Assembly (NCBI RefSeq): GCF_040419245.1
Contig: NZ_JAZHOH010000001.1
Span: 2,418,001 to 2,482,000, forward strand
Direction: 5' to 3'
Length of the DNA: 64,000 nt
Source: Ewingella sp. CoE-038-23
GTDB lineage: Bacteria; Pseudomonadota; Gammaproteobacteria; Enterobacterales; Enterobacteriaceae
Shown: positions 41,406 through 52,266 of the stretch, one piece after another
How the letters are laid out: each line of letters opens with the position of its first letter
Numbering within the stretch: position 1 is the first letter of the stretch
Notes under the pieces: model-generated
The model's database searches: none
What the model saw: the letters and a program-made list of their open reading frames with translations, nothing else
What the model was told of the DNA's origin: nothing
Position numbers and translations under genes: made by a program

Positions 41406-42443
41406 TTAGAGCGGGTCCACTTTAAGGCAAGAGACGGCGTGGCGGAAGCTGCCTTCCAGCAGTGGGCGAGTTACTGCGCACTCTGGGCCAGCAATCGGGC
41501 AGCGGGTGCGGAACACGCAGCCTGACGGCGGGTTGATTGGCGACGGTAAGTCCCCTTCCAACAGCTGAATCACTTTATTGCGCTCTTTGTCCGGGTCTGG
41601 AACCGGCACGGCTGACATCAATGCGCGGGTGTAAGGGTGCTGAGGATTGTGGTACACCTCATCGTATGTCCCTAACTCCACGGCGTGACCGAGGTACATC
41701 ACCAGTACGCGGTCAGAGATGTGTTTCACCACCGCTAGGTCATGCGCGATGAAGATCAGCGACAGGCCCATCTCACGCTGCAAGTCTTGCAGCAGGTTCA
41801 CCACCTGCGCCTGAATCGACACGTCGAGGGCTGAAACCGGCTCGTCACAGATAATCAGCTTCGGCTCAAGGATCAGCGCGCGGGCGATACCAATACGCTG
41901 ACACTGGCCGCCGGAGAACTCGTGCGGATAACGGTTGATCAGGTTTGGCAGCAGGCCAACCTTCAGCATCATCGCCTTCACTTTCTCTTTAACCTGAGAG
42001 CGAGGCATTTTCGGGTGATAGGTTTTCAGCGGCTCGGCGATGATTTCGCCGATGGTCATGCGCGGGTTAAGCGATGCCAGCGGGTCCTGGAAAATCATCT
42101 GAATGTCGCTACGGGTTTGTTGCCACTCCGCCGCAGACATGCCCAGCAGGTCTTTACCCAACCAGGCCACTTTGCCGTCAGTGGCTTTCACCAGACCGAT
42201 AATGGCGCGGGCGAAGGTCGATTTGCCGCAGCCTGACTCACCCACAACACCCAGAGTTTCCCCTTCATACAGGCGCAGCGTCACGCCATCCACCGCTTTC
42301 AGGGTTTTGGATGGCTGCCAGAACCACTGCTTACCATCTTTGATATCAAAGTGGACTTTTAAATCCGCCACTTCCAGCAGAACTTTTTTGTCTGGTGGCG
42401 CTTCGTGCTTGGACGGGCTGTGAATTACTGTGTGATCTGTCAT
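41406..42443 (-). CDS. oppF: Oligopeptide ABC transporter ATP-binding protein OppF
   Basis: ATPase subunit of the oligopeptide importer, 345 residues. It has Walker [10 protein letters not shown], signature [15 protein letters not shown], Walker [12 protein letters not shown], and the C-terminal cysteine-rich oligopeptide-transporter tail ([14 protein letters not shown]) that binds a 4Fe-4S cluster in related transporters. The start overlaps the oppD stop by 4 bases (ATGA), with GAGGAG inside oppD. It is the last gene of oppABCDF. Confidence 0.97.
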   Translation of the reverse strand: MTDHTVIHSPSKHEAPPDKKVLLEVADLKVHFDIKDGKQWFWQPSKTLKAVDGVTLRLYEGETLGVVGESGCGKSTFARAIIGLVKATDGKVAWLGKDLLGMSAAEWQQTRSDIQMIFQDPLASLNPRMTIGEIIAEPLKTYHPKMPRSQVKEKVKAMMLKVGLLPNLINRYPHEFSGGQCQRIGIARALILEPKLIICDEPVSALDVSIQAQVVNLLQDLQREMGLSLIFIAHDLAVVKHISDRVLVMYLGHAVELGTYDEVYHNPQHPYTRALMSAVPVPDPDKERNKVIQLLEGDLPSPINPPSGCVFRTRCPIAGPECAVTRPLLEGSFRHAVSCLKVDPL

Positions 42444-43465
42444 ACCAACTCCTCGACCGGCTTAAAGCAGGCGCGTAAACGCCCTTCACCGAAACGCTCC
42501 AGTGGAGGTGCGGTGTTACAGATTTCCATCGCGTGCTGGCAGCGAGGCTGGAATGGGCAGCCTTTTGGCAAGCGCAGCAGGTTTGGCGGGTTACCGGCAA
42601 TGGTAGTCATCATGCCACCCTCGGAATCCAAACGAGGAACGGCATTAAGCAGGCCGATAGAGTAAGGATGAGACGGCTGGTAGAACACGTCGCGCGCCTG
42701 ACCATATTCCATGGTGCGCCCGGCGTACATCACCAGCACTTTGTCACAGATCCCGGCAACCACGCCCAGATCATGGGTGATCATGATGATGGCGGTGTTG
42801 AACTCGCTTTTCAGCTCATTCAGCAAGGTCATGATCTGCGCCTGAACGGTCACGTCCAGCGCGGTAGTCGGTTCGTCAGCAATCAGCAGTTTTGGTCGGC
42901 ACAGCAGCGCCATGGCAATCATCACGCGCTGGCGCATACCGCCAGAGAACTCGTGCGGGAACATCTTCATGCGCTTGCGCGCTTCAGGCATTTTCACCGC
43001 GTCCAGCATGCGCACTGACTCGTCGAAGGCTTCGCGACGGCTCATATTCTTATGCAGCATCAGGACTTCCATCAACTGCTCGCCAACGCGCATGTACGGG
43101 TTCAGCGAGGTCATTGGATCCTGGAAAATCATCGAAATCTGCTCGGCACGCAGCTTGTTAAGCTCGCGCGGCGGCAGGTTCAAGATTTCACGGCCATTAA
43201 ATTTAGCCGAACCGCCAATGCGGCCGTTGCTGGCCAGCAGTCCCATCAGCGCAAACGCGGTCTGGGATTTGCCCGAGCCGGACTCCCCTACGATGCCCAG
43301 TGTTTCACCAGCACGCAGGTCAAAGTTCAGGTCGTTAACTGCCGTCACGTCGCCGTCTGGCGTGCCGAAGGTGACGCGCAGGTCTTTCACATCAAGCAGG
43401 ATTGGCGGCGCTTTGCCGTCAACGGACGCCGGTGACGCGAAAGTTGAATGTTCAATGGTGCTCAT
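42440..43465 (-). CDS. oppD: Oligopeptide ABC transporter ATP-binding protein OppD
   Basis: Partner ATPase of OppF, 341 residues. Walker [10 protein letters not shown], signature [15 protein letters not shown], Walker [13 protein letters not shown], and a C-terminal [15 protein letters not shown] cysteine cluster. It begins 11 bases after oppC and overlaps oppF, giving equal amounts of the two ATPases. Confidence 0.97.
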   Translation of the reverse strand: MSTIEHSTFASPASVDGKAPPILLDVKDLRVTFGTPDGDVTAVNDLNFDLRAGETLGIVGESGSGKSQTAFALMGLLASNGRIGGSAKFNGREILNLPPRELNKLRAEQISMIFQDPMTSLNPYMRVGEQLMEVLMLHKNMSRREAFDESVRMLDAVKMPEARKRMKMFPHEFSGGMRQRVMIAMALLCRPKLLIADEPTTALDVTVQAQIMTLLNELKSEFNTAIIMITHDLGVVAGICDKVLVMYAGRTMEYGQARDVFYQPSHPYSIGLLNAVPRLDSEGGMMTTIAGNPPNLLRLPKGCPFQPRCQHAMEICNTAPPLERFGEGRLRACFKPVEELV

Positions 43466-43476
43466 GATTGCACTCC

Positions 43477-44385
43477 TTAACGATCTTTCGGGTCGAGGGC
43501 ATCACGCAGGCCATCGCCGATAAAATTGAAACAGAACAGAGTTACAACCAGGAAGCCTGCCGGGAACAGCAGTAACCAAGGTGAAACTTCCATAGAGTTG
43601 GCGCCGTCGCTCAGCAACGCACCCCAACTACTTAACGGCTCTTGCGTACCCAATCCCAAGAAGCTAAGGAAGGATTCGAATAAGATCATGCTCGGTACCA
43701 GCAGTGAGGCGTAAACCACCACCACGCCCAGTACGTTTGGCACGATGTGGCGCAGAACGATGTTGCGGGTAGACACCCCGCTCACCAGCGCCGCTTCGAT
43801 AAACTCTTTACGCTTGAGGCTCAGGGTCTGTCCACGCACGATACGCGCCATGTCCAGCCATGAAACCATGCCGATAGCGACGAAAATCAGCAAAATGTTT
43901 TGGCCGAAGAAGGTCACCAGCAGGATAACGAAGAACATGAATGGGAAGGAGTTGAGGATCTCCAGGAAGCGCATCATCGCAGAGTCAATTTTGCCACCAA
44001 GGTAGCCGGAAACTGTGCCATATAAGGTGCCCAGAATAACCGCGACCAGTGCTGCCGCCACGCCCACCATCAGAGAGATACGCCCGCCGATGGCCACGCG
44101 TACCAGCAAATCACGGCCCGAGGAGTCGGTACCGAAATAGTGGTGAGAAGCAAAGTCCGGCGCAGCTGACATCATATTCCAGTCAGTATCTGCGTAGGCA
44201 AATTGTGAAATCATTGGCGCGAAGGTCACGAATAACGCAATCACTGCCAACACGATAAGACTGGTGACAGCCGCGCGGTTGCTGATGAAACGGCGACGCG
44301 CGTCCTGCCATAAGCTGCGGCCTTCAACTTCCATCTTTTCGGTGAAGTTTTCCAGAGCTTCGCTGTTTTTCTTACTTAACATCAT
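43477..44385 (-). CDS. oppC: Oligopeptide ABC transporter permease OppC
   Basis: Membrane subunit of 302 residues with about six helices. The cytoplasmic EAA loop is readable as [21 protein letters not shown], which docks to the ATPases. The N-terminal first helix ([16 protein letters not shown]) is typical of OppC. It starts 15 bases after oppB. Confidence 0.97.
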   Translation of the reverse strand: MMLSKKNSEALENFTEKMEVEGRSLWQDARRRFISNRAAVTSLIVLAVIALFVTFAPMISQFAYADTDWNMMSAAPDFASHHYFGTDSSGRDLLVRVAIGGRISLMVGVAAALVAVILGTLYGTVSGYLGGKIDSAMMRFLEILNSFPFMFFVILLVTFFGQNILLIFVAIGMVSWLDMARIVRGQTLSLKRKEFIEAALVSGVSTRNIVLRHIVPNVLGVVVVYASLLVPSMILFESFLSFLGLGTQEPLSSWGALLSDGANSMEVSPWLLLFPAGFLVVTLFCFNFIGDGLRDALDPKDR

Positions 44386-44400
44386 TGATAAGCTCCAGCA

Positions 44401-45321
44401 TTAATAACGGATTTTTGGATCGATAACGGCGTAAAGCACGTCGACGATCGCATTGAACAAGATGGTCAGTGCGCCAACCAAAATGGTCAGACTCAGAACC
44501 AGCGAGTAGTCACGGTTAAGTGCACCGTTAACAAACAGCTGGCCGATGCCCGGCAATCCGAAAATGCTTTCGATAACCATTGAGCCGGTGATGATACCGA
44601 CGAAGGCAGGTCCCATGTAGGACAGTACTGGCAACAGTGCAGGCTTCAACGCGTGGCGCATAATAATGCGGCGCAGCGGTAAACCTTTGGCACGCGCTGT
44701 ACGGATAAAGTTGGAGTGCAAGACTTCAATCATTGAACCGCGGGTAATACGCGCGATGCTGGCGATATAGGCCAGTGACAGAGCCACCATTGGCAAGATC
44801 ATAAATTTGATCCCACCGCCGTTCCAACCGCCGCCCGGTAACCACTTCAGGGTAATGGCGAAGATCAGCACCAATAAAGGTGCCACCACAAAGCTCGGGA
44901 TAACAACGCCGGTCATGGCTACCCCCATTACCGTGTAATCCCATTTAGTGTTCTGATTAAGCGCGGCAATAACACCGGCAGAGACACCAAATACAATCGC
45001 CATAATGAAAGCTGCCAGACCCAATTTAGCGGAAACCGGGAAAGAGGCGGCGACCAGATCATTAACGGTATAGTCTTTATATTTGAACGACGGGCCGAAA
45101 TCACCTTTCGCCAGTTGCCCTAAATAGTTGAAGTACTGCTTATAGATTGGATCATTGAGGTGATATTTCGCCTCAATGTTCGCCATAACTTCTGGCGGAA
45201 GATTACGCTCACCTGAAAATGGACTTCCCGGTGCGAGACGCATCATAAAAAACGAGATGGTAATTAAGATGAATAGCGTCGGAATCGCTTCCAGACAGCG
45301 GCGTAAAATAAACTTTAACAT
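44401..45321 (-). CDS. oppB: Oligopeptide ABC transporter permease OppB
   Basis: Membrane subunit of 306 residues with six helices. It opens with MLKFILRRCLEAIPTLFILI and has the EAA-type loop TARAKGLPLRRIIMRHALKPA. It lies downstream of oppA behind an intraoperonic hairpin, so it is made in lower amount than the binding protein. Confidence 0.97.
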   Translation of the reverse strand: MLKFILRRCLEAIPTLFILITISFFMMRLAPGSPFSGERNLPPEVMANIEAKYHLNDPIYKQYFNYLGQLAKGDFGPSFKYKDYTVNDLVAASFPVSAKLGLAAFIMAIVFGVSAGVIAALNQNTKWDYTVMGVAMTGVVIPSFVVAPLLVLIFAITLKWLPGGGWNGGGIKFMILPMVALSLAYIASIARITRGSMIEVLHSNFIRTARAKGLPLRRIIMRHALKPALLPVLSYMGPAFVGIITGSMVIESIFGLPGIGQLFVNGALNRDYSLVLSLTILVGALTILFNAIVDVLYAVIDPKIRY

Positions 45322-45454
45322 TGCCCGTACCTGTTTCTAAGCCTGCACTACAGCTTGATAGTTTTGGCTTTATCGCCGTAATAATAAAAATATTACGACG
45401 GTGGCTCTCTGCTTCAGCGCTGAAACGGTCAGCGCCAAGAACGATACCTTTATC

Positions 45455-45488
45455 AAAAATAGGCAGGGCATCTCGGGGATGCCCTGCC
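45455..45488 (-). terminator. Intraoperonic hairpin between oppA and oppB
   Basis: GGCAGGGCATC (45462-45472) and GATGCCCTGCC (45478-45488) form a perfect 11-bp stem with a 5-base loop. On the minus strand it is followed by TATTTTTG. It starts only 9 bases after the oppA stop and would reduce transcription into oppB and protect the oppA mRNA end. Confidence 0.8.
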
Positions 45489-45497
45489 AGACACTAA

Positions 45498-47144
45498 TTA
45501 GTGTTTGATAATGTACAGATCTTTAACGTAGACGTTGTCCTGTGGATCTTTACCGGTGTAACCACCCACGTATGGTTTCACCAGACGGGCGTTCACGTAG
45601 TAATAAACAGGCACGATGGCGGAATCTTTGTCCAGTTGCTGTTCAGCTTTCTGGTACAGAGAAGCGCGCTCTTCGTCAGTCTTGGCAGTCAGAGTGTCAG
45701 CAATCGCTTTATCGAAGGCTGCGCTCTTATAGTGAGCCGTGTTGTTGCTGCTGTTAGACAACAGCATGTTCAGGAAGGATGAAGGTTCGTTGTAGTCAGA
45801 ACACCATGCCGCACGAGAAACATCGAAGTTACCCTGATGACGGGTATCCAGGAAGGTTTTCCACTCTTGGTTTTCCAGCTGAACGTTAACGCCCAGGTTT
45901 TTCTTCCAAATTGCCGCTGCGGCGATTGCCAGCTTCTTGTGCAGGTCAGACGTGTTGTAAAGCAGTTTGAAGGTCAATGGCTTAGCGTCGGTGTAACCGG
46001 CTTCTGCCAACAGTTTCTTCGCCTGTGCATTACGTTGATCCTGAGTTTCTTTGAACCAGGCTGGAGGAGTCAGTTTGCCGTCAGCGCCGTCAGTGTATGG
46101 CGGGGTGAAGCCGTAAGCTGGCAGGTCGCCCTGTGCTTTAACTTTCTCAACAATGATGTCGCGATCCAGACCCAGTTTCAGAGCTTCACGAACGCGTTCG
46201 TCGGTGAATGGCGCTTTCTGGTTGTTGATTTCGTAATAATAAGTACACAGATATGGGTCAACATGGACTTCAGTTGGGATCTCTTTCTTCAGTTTCTGGA
46301 ACAATTCGATCGGCATGTTGTTGTAAGTCATGTCGATTTCGCCGCTGCGGTAGCGGTTAACGTCAGTCACTTCTGAAGAGATTGGCAGGTAAGTTACCTG
46401 ATTGATAACAGTGTCTTTGTTATCCCAATATTGTGGGTTACGTTCCAGAACGATACGTTCGTTGACGGTCCAGGTTTTCAGTTTATAAGCGCCGTTGCTC
46501 ACGTAGTTTGCTGGCTGAGTCCATTTGTCGCCAAATTTCTCAACAGCATTTTTGTTTACCGGCTTCATCGCGGTGTGAGACAGCATTTTAACGAAGTAAG
46601 GAACTGGCTCAGTCAGAGTCACTTCCAGAGTGTGGTCGTCGATAGCCTTCACGCCCAGAGTGTCAGGGCTTTTCTTACCGGCAATGATGTCATCGATATT
46701 AGCGATGTGACCATATTGCAGGTAGCTTTCGTATGGGGATGCAGTTTTCGGGTCAGCCAGGCGCTGCCAGCTATAAACGAAGTCCGCAGCAGTCACTGGG
46801 TCGCCGTTGGACCATTTAGCGTCTTTACGCAGGTGGAAAGTCCACACTTTAAAGTCTTTGTTGTCCCAAGTTTCAGCTACGCCTGGGATCACGTGGCCGT
46901 CAGCGTTAGAGGTGTTAACCAGGCCTTCCAGCAGGTCACGGATAACGTTGGACTCTGGCACACCTTCCACTTTATGTGGGTCAAGGGATTGCACTTCAGA
47001 ACCGTTGTTACGAACCAGTTCTTGTTTGTCAGCCAGTTGCACACCGGCTGGAACGGTAGCAGCAAAAGCGCTTCCCGCGGTCGTCACGCCCAATGCTGCT
47101 AATACGCAGGCAGCGAGGATAGTTTTCTTTGTGATGTTGGTCAT
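45498..47144 (-). CDS. oppA: Periplasmic oligopeptide-binding protein OppA
   Basis: Extracytoplasmic binding protein for peptides of 2-5 residues, 548 residues (E. coli 543). It has a signal peptide (MTNITKKTILAACVLAALG..SAFA), the SBP family 5 signature in VTAADFVYSWQRLADPKTASPY, and WCSDYNEPSSFLNMLLS near the peptide pocket. I start at 47144, preceded by GGAG, because the signal peptide begins there; an upstream start at 47183 would add 13 residues. It is the first gene of the opp operon. The long leader region upstream is gene-free. Confidence 0.96.
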   Translation of the reverse strand: MTNITKKTILAACVLAALGVTTAGSAFAATVPAGVQLADKQELVRNNGSEVQSLDPHKVEGVPESNVIRDLLEGLVNTSNADGHVIPGVAETWDNKDFKVWTFHLRKDAKWSNGDPVTAADFVYSWQRLADPKTASPYESYLQYGHIANIDDIIAGKKSPDTLGVKAIDDHTLEVTLTEPVPYFVKMLSHTAMKPVNKNAVEKFGDKWTQPANYVSNGAYKLKTWTVNERIVLERNPQYWDNKDTVINQVTYLPISSEVTDVNRYRSGEIDMTYNNMPIELFQKLKKEIPTEVHVDPYLCTYYYEINNQKAPFTDERVREALKLGLDRDIIVEKVKAQGDLPAYGFTPPYTDGADGKLTPPAWFKETQDQRNAQAKKLLAEAGYTDAKPLTFKLLYNTSDLHKKLAIAAAAIWKKNLGVNVQLENQEWKTFLDTRHQGNFDVSRAAWCSDYNEPSSFLNMLLSNSSNNTAHYKSAAFDKAIADTLTAKTDEERASLYQKAEQQLDKDSAIVPVYYYVNARLVKPYVGGYTGKDPQDNVYVKDLYIIKH

Positions 47145-48308
47145 TTTATATTCAACTCCAGTTTTTATTATGAACTTGCGCACGATGGAGCAAGATAAAC
47201 CCTTGCTGGGCTTTTGGTTAATCGCGGGCAGGAACGAATTACCCGATAGAAAAACCGCATGTATTTAGTCGCTGTGAATAAGACGACTATCCCCTACTAC
47301 ATTTCTAACTTTTGAAGTTTGAGACTGTTAATCGTCTTTCATCTTCAGAGATCCTTTAAGGAAGACCCCTCTCCTTTTGCTCGCCCTGTTGATTAGTATT
47401 TCACGCAGTGTGGTAATACCTTTTTCAAACACGGCAGGCTAATGCTTAATTTGACTTAACAATGCAATTTCAGACGAACACTCTCGGACTGCAGTTTTTA
47501 GCAGCCTGAAAAAAGAATTTTAATGGGAACTAATGTGCAGCGTTTCTGACTTAAACGAAGACATGCATCAACAGTGCCAAGGAGTGCTTTTGGGAAAAGC
47601 AGTGACACTAAAAGCGCGTTGGCTCTGTAAGGATGCAAAGTTTCGACCACGACATTCTCCAACAACAAATGAAATTGCTAAATTTAAATCTCTTTGCAAG
47701 ATCCATTCTCACTTCGGCATAAGCCCGAAACAACTTTCCATTTGTGAAGACGTCCCGAAAATTATCAGAAGCCTGTTAACTGCGCCAATAAATTTTGCGA
47801 AAATGTTACGCGTTTCTCCTTTACTGGGCTTCGAAGTCATTTAGCCGTCTGGCATGCCAGTAAGGGATGCTTATCTAACTTATTGCTTTTATTCTGTTTT
47901 AATCGATTTATAACCTACAGCCATCTTACGCTTCTGTTTAAAAATTCGACTGATACAAAAAGTTAACATTTTGTAGGTTTGAAGAATAAATGGCTGTTTC
48001 TGACAGAGTAAACACTAATAACATCTCGATACAGCATGCACAAGCCCTACAGAATGATGTGGTTAAATTAACATCGATTCGGGCAGAGAAAGTCATAAAA
48101 AAGGGATTTTTTGGGGAAGGAAACGTATAGAAATAGCTGTTTGAGTTATAAATAGGCTCAGGAAAGGAGTTTAAGCCACATTTAGGTGCAACTGGTCATA
48201 AATAAGTCATTAGTTGCACTATATTGAGGCATTCGGTTATTAGCAAAGTTAATACTGTAGGCACCAATAACCGAATGTTTAGAAAGATAAAGAGTAGCCC
48301 GAAGAATA
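47145..48308. promoter_or_regulatory. oppA leader and promoter region; no gene recognised
   Basis: 1164 AT-rich bases between oppA and ychE, both on the minus strand. The oppA promoter and mRNA leader must lie in its left part. A plus-strand frame of 103 codons at 47533-47844 has no good ribosome site, no motif and no known relative, and I do not call it a gene. Two perfect inverted repeats lie near the right end (48186-48219 and 48230-48277). Confidence 0.5.
48186..48277 (-). repeat. Two tandem hairpins downstream of ychE
   Basis: GTGCAACT/AGTTGCAC (48186-48193 and 48212-48219) and CATTCGGTTATT/AATAACCGAATG (48230-48241 and 48266-48277) are perfect 8- and 12-bp stems with loops of 18 and 24 bases. 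They start 32 bases past the ychE stop. There is no T tract, so a factor-independent terminator is doubtful. Confidence 0.6.
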
Positions 48309-48956
48309 TTATTGCAGCAGACCAGGGAAAATAGCTTTAATCCCGGTCACGATAAACTCAATACCCAGTGACATCAGCAGCAAGCCCATAATACGGGTGA
48401 TGACGTTAATGCCGGTCTGTCCAAGCAGTCTCACCAGTAAAGGTGCTGCACGGAACAGCAACCAACAGCTGAAAGCAAAGAGCGCAATGGCTACGGTCAA
48501 ACCCAACAGGTTCTGCCAACCGTGGAAACGTGAACTCCAGACAATGGTCGAACTGATGGCACCCGGCCCCGCCATTAAAGGTAACGCCAATGGCACAACC
48601 CCGACGTTTTCGCGGATCGCCGTTTCCGACTTCTCCTGCTTGTTCTGTTTATCCTCGCCTAACTTCCCGCTGATCATCGACATCGCAATGGACACCACCA
48701 GAATGCCGCCCGCGATACGGAAAGAATCAATAGAGATGCCGAAGATATGCAAAATGGCGTCGCCGAGGAATAAAGCTGTCCACAATATAATGGCCACCGA
48801 CAGGTTGGCGGTCATATTGGTTTTGTTTCTACCGGCGGCGGCTTGGTAGCTGGTCATGCTAATAAAGACCGGCAAGATCCCCACTGGGTTAACCAATGCG
48901 AATAGCCCGACGAAAAATTTGATATAGCCTGAAAGATCTAACAGAGATTGGCTCAC
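48309..48956 (-). CDS. ychE: MarC-family membrane protein YchE
   Basis: A 215-residue integral membrane protein of the MarC/UPF0056 family with six or so helices. It carries NPVGILPVFISMT and the central PLALPLMAGPGAISSTIV typical of the family. The function is unknown; despite the name, MarC is not shown to confer drug resistance. It begins with GTG at 48956, preceded by GGAG at good spacing. It is divergent from adhE, as in E. coli. Confidence 0.93.
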   Translation of the reverse strand: MSQSLLDLSGYIKFFVGLFALVNPVGILPVFISMTSYQAAAGRNKTNMTANLSVAIILWTALFLGDAILHIFGISIDSFRIAGGILVVSIAMSMISGKLGEDKQNKQEKSETAIRENVGVVPLALPLMAGPGAISSTIVWSSRFHGWQNLLGLTVAIALFAFSCWLLFRAAPLLVRLLGQTGINVITRIMGLLLMSLGIEFIVTGIKAIFPGLLQ

Positions 48957-49207
48957 GCAGAACTCCGCACAACACGCCAGAAGAGGAAGGTTTCAATGGG
49001 CGCTAATGTACTGTAATTGCCGCTGGGATTCCACGAGACTTTTTAGCGCGTACCACCAGATTTTTTAATATAAGCAGTGATTCATGCTGATGTTAAAAAT
49101 AATAGGGGTCAATCCGACCAAAATTCGCACATTTTGTTAAATAAAAACGGGTTAATGATAACCAATCTCATCAACGGCCTGCTGAAAGGTGTCAGCAAGT
49201 CACTTTA

Positions 49208-49221
49208 GTGATCCAGATCAA
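49208..49221 (+). promoter_or_regulatory. FNR-like site upstream of adhE
   Basis: GTGATCCAGATCAA differs from the FNR consensus TTGAT-N4-ATCAA at one position. It lies 266 bases before adhE in the 530-base divergent gap 48957-49486, in which no gene is seen. CRP could also bind this half-site arrangement. Confidence 0.45.
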
Positions 49222-49486
49222 AAATCGCCTGCCCCCAAGTGAGTATGCTTTTCACGTAGTCAGTGAGTAGGCGACAGGATAAACACCTTGCAAGCTGGCG
49301 AAGTTAACTCGTTTTCTCCTACAGGATGTTCAACCTTATTAAAAGCTGTTTGAGCAAATAATGAGACAGATGCAACCGACTGATAATAAATGTGTAAATT
49401 TGTATCGGACGGTATGTCATAGCACAGCTATACTGAATTCTGGCGGATTATTTACTAAAAGAGTTTAACTTTATCAGGAGAGCATT

Positions 49487-52162
49487 ATGGCTGTAACAAA
49501 TGTCGCTGAATTGAACGCACTCGTAGCACGAGTCAAAAAAGCCCAGCGCGAATATGCTAACTTCACCCAAGAGCAAGTTGATAAGATCTTTAGTGCCGCC
49601 GCGTTGGCCGCTGCTGATGCCCGTATCTTACTTGCGAAACTGGCTGTTGAAGAATCTGGAATGGGGATTGTTGAAGACAAAGTCATCAAAAACCACTTCG
49701 CCTCTGAATATATCTACAACGCTTACAAAGACGAAAAAACCTGCGGTATCCTGTCACAAGATGACACCTTCGGCACCATCACTATCGCTGAGCCTATCGG
49801 CATCATCTGCGGTATCGTACCGACGACCAACCCAACTTCTACTGCGATTTTTAAAGCGCTGATCAGCTTAAAAACCCGTAACGGTATTATCTTCTCCCCA
49901 CACCCACGCGCTAAAAATGCGACCAACAAAGCTGCAGATATTGTACTGCAGGCTGCTATCGCGGCGGGCGCACCAAAAGACCTGATTGGCTGGATTGACG
50001 AGCCAAGCGTTGAGCTTTCCAACCAACTTATGCATCACCCAGACATCAACCTGATCCTCGCTACCGGTGGTCCAGGCATGGTGAAAGCGGCATACAGCTC
50101 TGGTAAACCAGCCATCGGCGTAGGCGCAGGTAACACCCCAGTAGTGGTGGATGAAACCGCTGACATCAAACGCGTTGTTGCTTCTATCCTGATGTCCAAA
50201 ACCTTCGATAACGGCGTTATCTGTGCTTCTGAACAGTCCATTATCGTGGTTGATTCCGTATACGATGCCGTTCGTGAGCGTTTCTCCACTCATGGCGGTT
50301 ACTTGCTGCAAGGCAAAGAGCTGAAAGCAGTTCAAGATATCATCTTGAAAAATGGTGGCCTGAATGCCGCTATCGTGGGTCAGCCAGCGACTAAAATCGC
50401 TGAAATGGCCGGCATCAAAGTGCCTTCACACACCAAAGTATTAATTGGTGAAGTGAAAAACGTTGATGAGTCAGAACCTTTTGCTCATGAAAAACTGTCC
50501 CCTACCCTCGCGATGTACCGCGCTAAGAACTTCGAAGACGCGGTAGAGAAAGCCGAGAAATTGGTAGAGATGGGCGGTATCGGCCATACCTCTTGCCTGT
50601 ACACCGACCAGGACAATCAGCCAGAACGCGTAAACTATTTTGGCGACAAAATGAAAACCGCGCGCATCCTGATTAACACTCCGGCGTCTCAGGGTGGTAT
50701 CGGTGACCTCTACAACTTCAAACTTGCTCCATCACTGACTTTAGGTTGCGGCTCATGGGGTGGTAACTCCATCTCTGAAAACGTCGGTCCTAAACATTTG
50801 ATCAACAAGAAAACTGTAGCGAAGCGAGCAGAAAACATGTTGTGGCATAAACTTCCGAAATCTATCTACTTCCGTCGCGGTTCATTACCTATCGCTCTGG
50901 AAGAAGTGGCGACCGATGGTGCAAAACGCGCCTTTATCGTAACCGACCGTTTCCTGTTTAATGCCGGCTATGCCGACCAGATCACCAGCGTGTTGAAAGG
51001 TCACGGCATCGAAACTGAAGTCTTCTTCGAAGTGGAAGCTGACCCAACGTTGAGCATCGTTCGCAAAGGTGCTGAGCAGATGAACTCCTTCAAACCAGAC
51101 GTGATCATCGCACTGGGTGGTGGTTCACCAATGGACGCAGCTAAAATCATGTGGGTACTGTACGAACATCCGCAGACTCAGTTCGAAGATTTGGCACTGC
51201 GCTTCATGGACATCCGTAAACGTATCTACAAATTCCCGAAAATGGGTGTGAAAGCGAAAATGATCGCCGTCACCACCACTTCAGGTACGGGTTCAGAAGT
51301 CACGCCATTCGCCGTTGTAACCGACGATGCGACAGGTCAGAAATATCCACTGGCTGACTACGCGTTAACACCAGACATGGCTATCGTTGATGCTAACCTG
51401 GTGATGAACATGCCTAAGTCACTCTGTGCCTTCGGTGGTCTGGACGCAGTCACTCACGCACTGGAAGCTTACGTTTCTGTTCTGGCTAACGAATACTCAG
51501 ACGGTCAAGCTCTGCAAGCGCTGAAATTGCTGAAAGAGTTCCTGCCAGCCAGCTACAAAGACGGCGCGAAAAACCCAGTGGCTCGTGAACGTGTTCACAA
51601 TGCTGCGACCATCGCGGGTATCGCGTTCGCCAACGCCTTCTTGGGTGTCTGTCACTCCATGGCCCACAAATTGGGTTCAGAGTTCCACATCCCACACGGC
51701 CTTGCTAACGCGATGTTGATTGCCAACGTTATTCGCTATAACGCCAATGACAATCCAACTAAACAGACCGCTTTCAGCCAATACGACCGTCCACAAGCGC
51801 GTCGTCGCTATGCAGAAGTAGCCGACCATTTAGGTCTGAGTGCACCGGGCGACCGTACTGCACAGAAAATTGAGAAACTGCTGAACTGGCTGGATGAAAT
51901 CAAAGCTGAGCTGGGTATCCCAACCTCTATTCGCGAAGCGGGTGTTCAAGAAGCTGACTTCCTGGCGAAAGTGGACAAACTGTCTGAAGATGCCTTTGAT
52001 GACCAGTGTACCGGTGCTAACCCACGTTACCCACTGATCTCCGAGCTGAAACAGATTCTGATGGACACTTACTACGGTCGTAAATTCACCGAAGAAGAAG
52101 AGGCAGAAGTGGTTACTGCTGCTCCAGTATTTAAAGCTGAAAAGAAGTCCGCTAAAAAATAA
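49487..52162 (+). CDS. adhE: Bifunctional acetaldehyde-CoA / alcohol dehydrogenase
   Basis: Fermentative enzyme of 891 residues that turns acetyl-CoA into acetaldehyde and then ethanol, using two NADH; it assembles into spirosomes. The N-terminal aldehyde dehydrogenase (about 1-440) has its catalytic cysteine in NGVICASEQS. The C-terminal iron-dependent alcohol dehydrogenase (about 450-870) has GGLDAVTHALEAYVS and HSMAHKLGSEFHIPHG with metal-binding histidines. AGGAGAG precedes the ATG. Codon use is strongly biased, as expected for a highly expressed gene. Confidence 0.98.
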   Translation: MAVTNVAELNALVARVKKAQREYANFTQEQVDKIFSAAALAAADARILLAKLAVEESGMGIVEDKVIKNHFASEYIYNAYKDEKTCGILSQDDTFGTITIAEPIGIICGIVPTTNPTSTAIFKALISLKTRNGIIFSPHPRAKNATNKAADIVLQAAIAAGAPKDLIGWIDEPSVELSNQLMHHPDINLILATGGPGMVKAAYSSGKPAIGVGAGNTPVVVDETADIKRVVASILMSKTFDNGVICASEQSIIVVDSVYDAVRERFSTHGGYLLQGKELKAVQDIILKNGGLNAAIVGQPATKIAEMAGIKVPSHTKVLIGEVKNVDESEPFAHEKLSPTLAMYRAKNFEDAVEKAEKLVEMGGIGHTSCLYTDQDNQPERVNYFGDKMKTARILINTPASQGGIGDLYNFKLAPSLTLGCGSWGGNSISENVGPKHLINKKTVAKRAENMLWHKLPKSIYFRRGSLPIALEEVATDGAKRAFIVTDRFLFNAGYADQITSVLKGHGIETEVFFEVEADPTLSIVRKGAEQMNSFKPDVIIALGGGSPMDAAKIMWVLYEHPQTQFEDLALRFMDIRKRIYKFPKMGVKAKMIAVTTTSGTGSEVTPFAVVTDDATGQKYPLADYALTPDMAIVDANLVMNMPKSLCAFGGLDAVTHALEAYVSVLANEYSDGQALQALKLLKEFLPASYKDGAKNPVARERVHNAATIAGIAFANAFLGVCHSMAHKLGSEFHIPHGLANAMLIANVIRYNANDNPTKQTAFSQYDRPQARRRYAEVADHLGLSAPGDRTAQKIEKLLNWLDEIKAELGIPTSIREAGVQEADFLAKVDKLSEDAFDDQCTGANPRYPLISELKQILMDTYYGRKFTEEEEAEVVTAAPVFKAEKKSAKK

Positions 52163-52192
52163 TCATTAAGTGAAGATTAAAAAGTGATTATG

Positions 52193-52220
52193 AAAAAACC
52201 CGCCTTATGGCGGGTTTTTT
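52193..52220. terminator. Bidirectional terminator between adhE and tdk
   Basis: AAAAAACCCGCC and GGCGGGTTTTTT form a perfect 12-bp stem with loop TTAT. Confidence 0.95.
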
Positions 52221-52266
52221 ATTTGTGCTCAAGTTTGAGTGCTTTAGCTAAATATAACGCGGCTTA

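Noticed and set aside
47533..47844. 103-codon plus-strand open frame in the oppA-ychE gap
   Set aside because: Weak ribosome site, no motif, no recognised relative, and composition like random AT-rich sequence.
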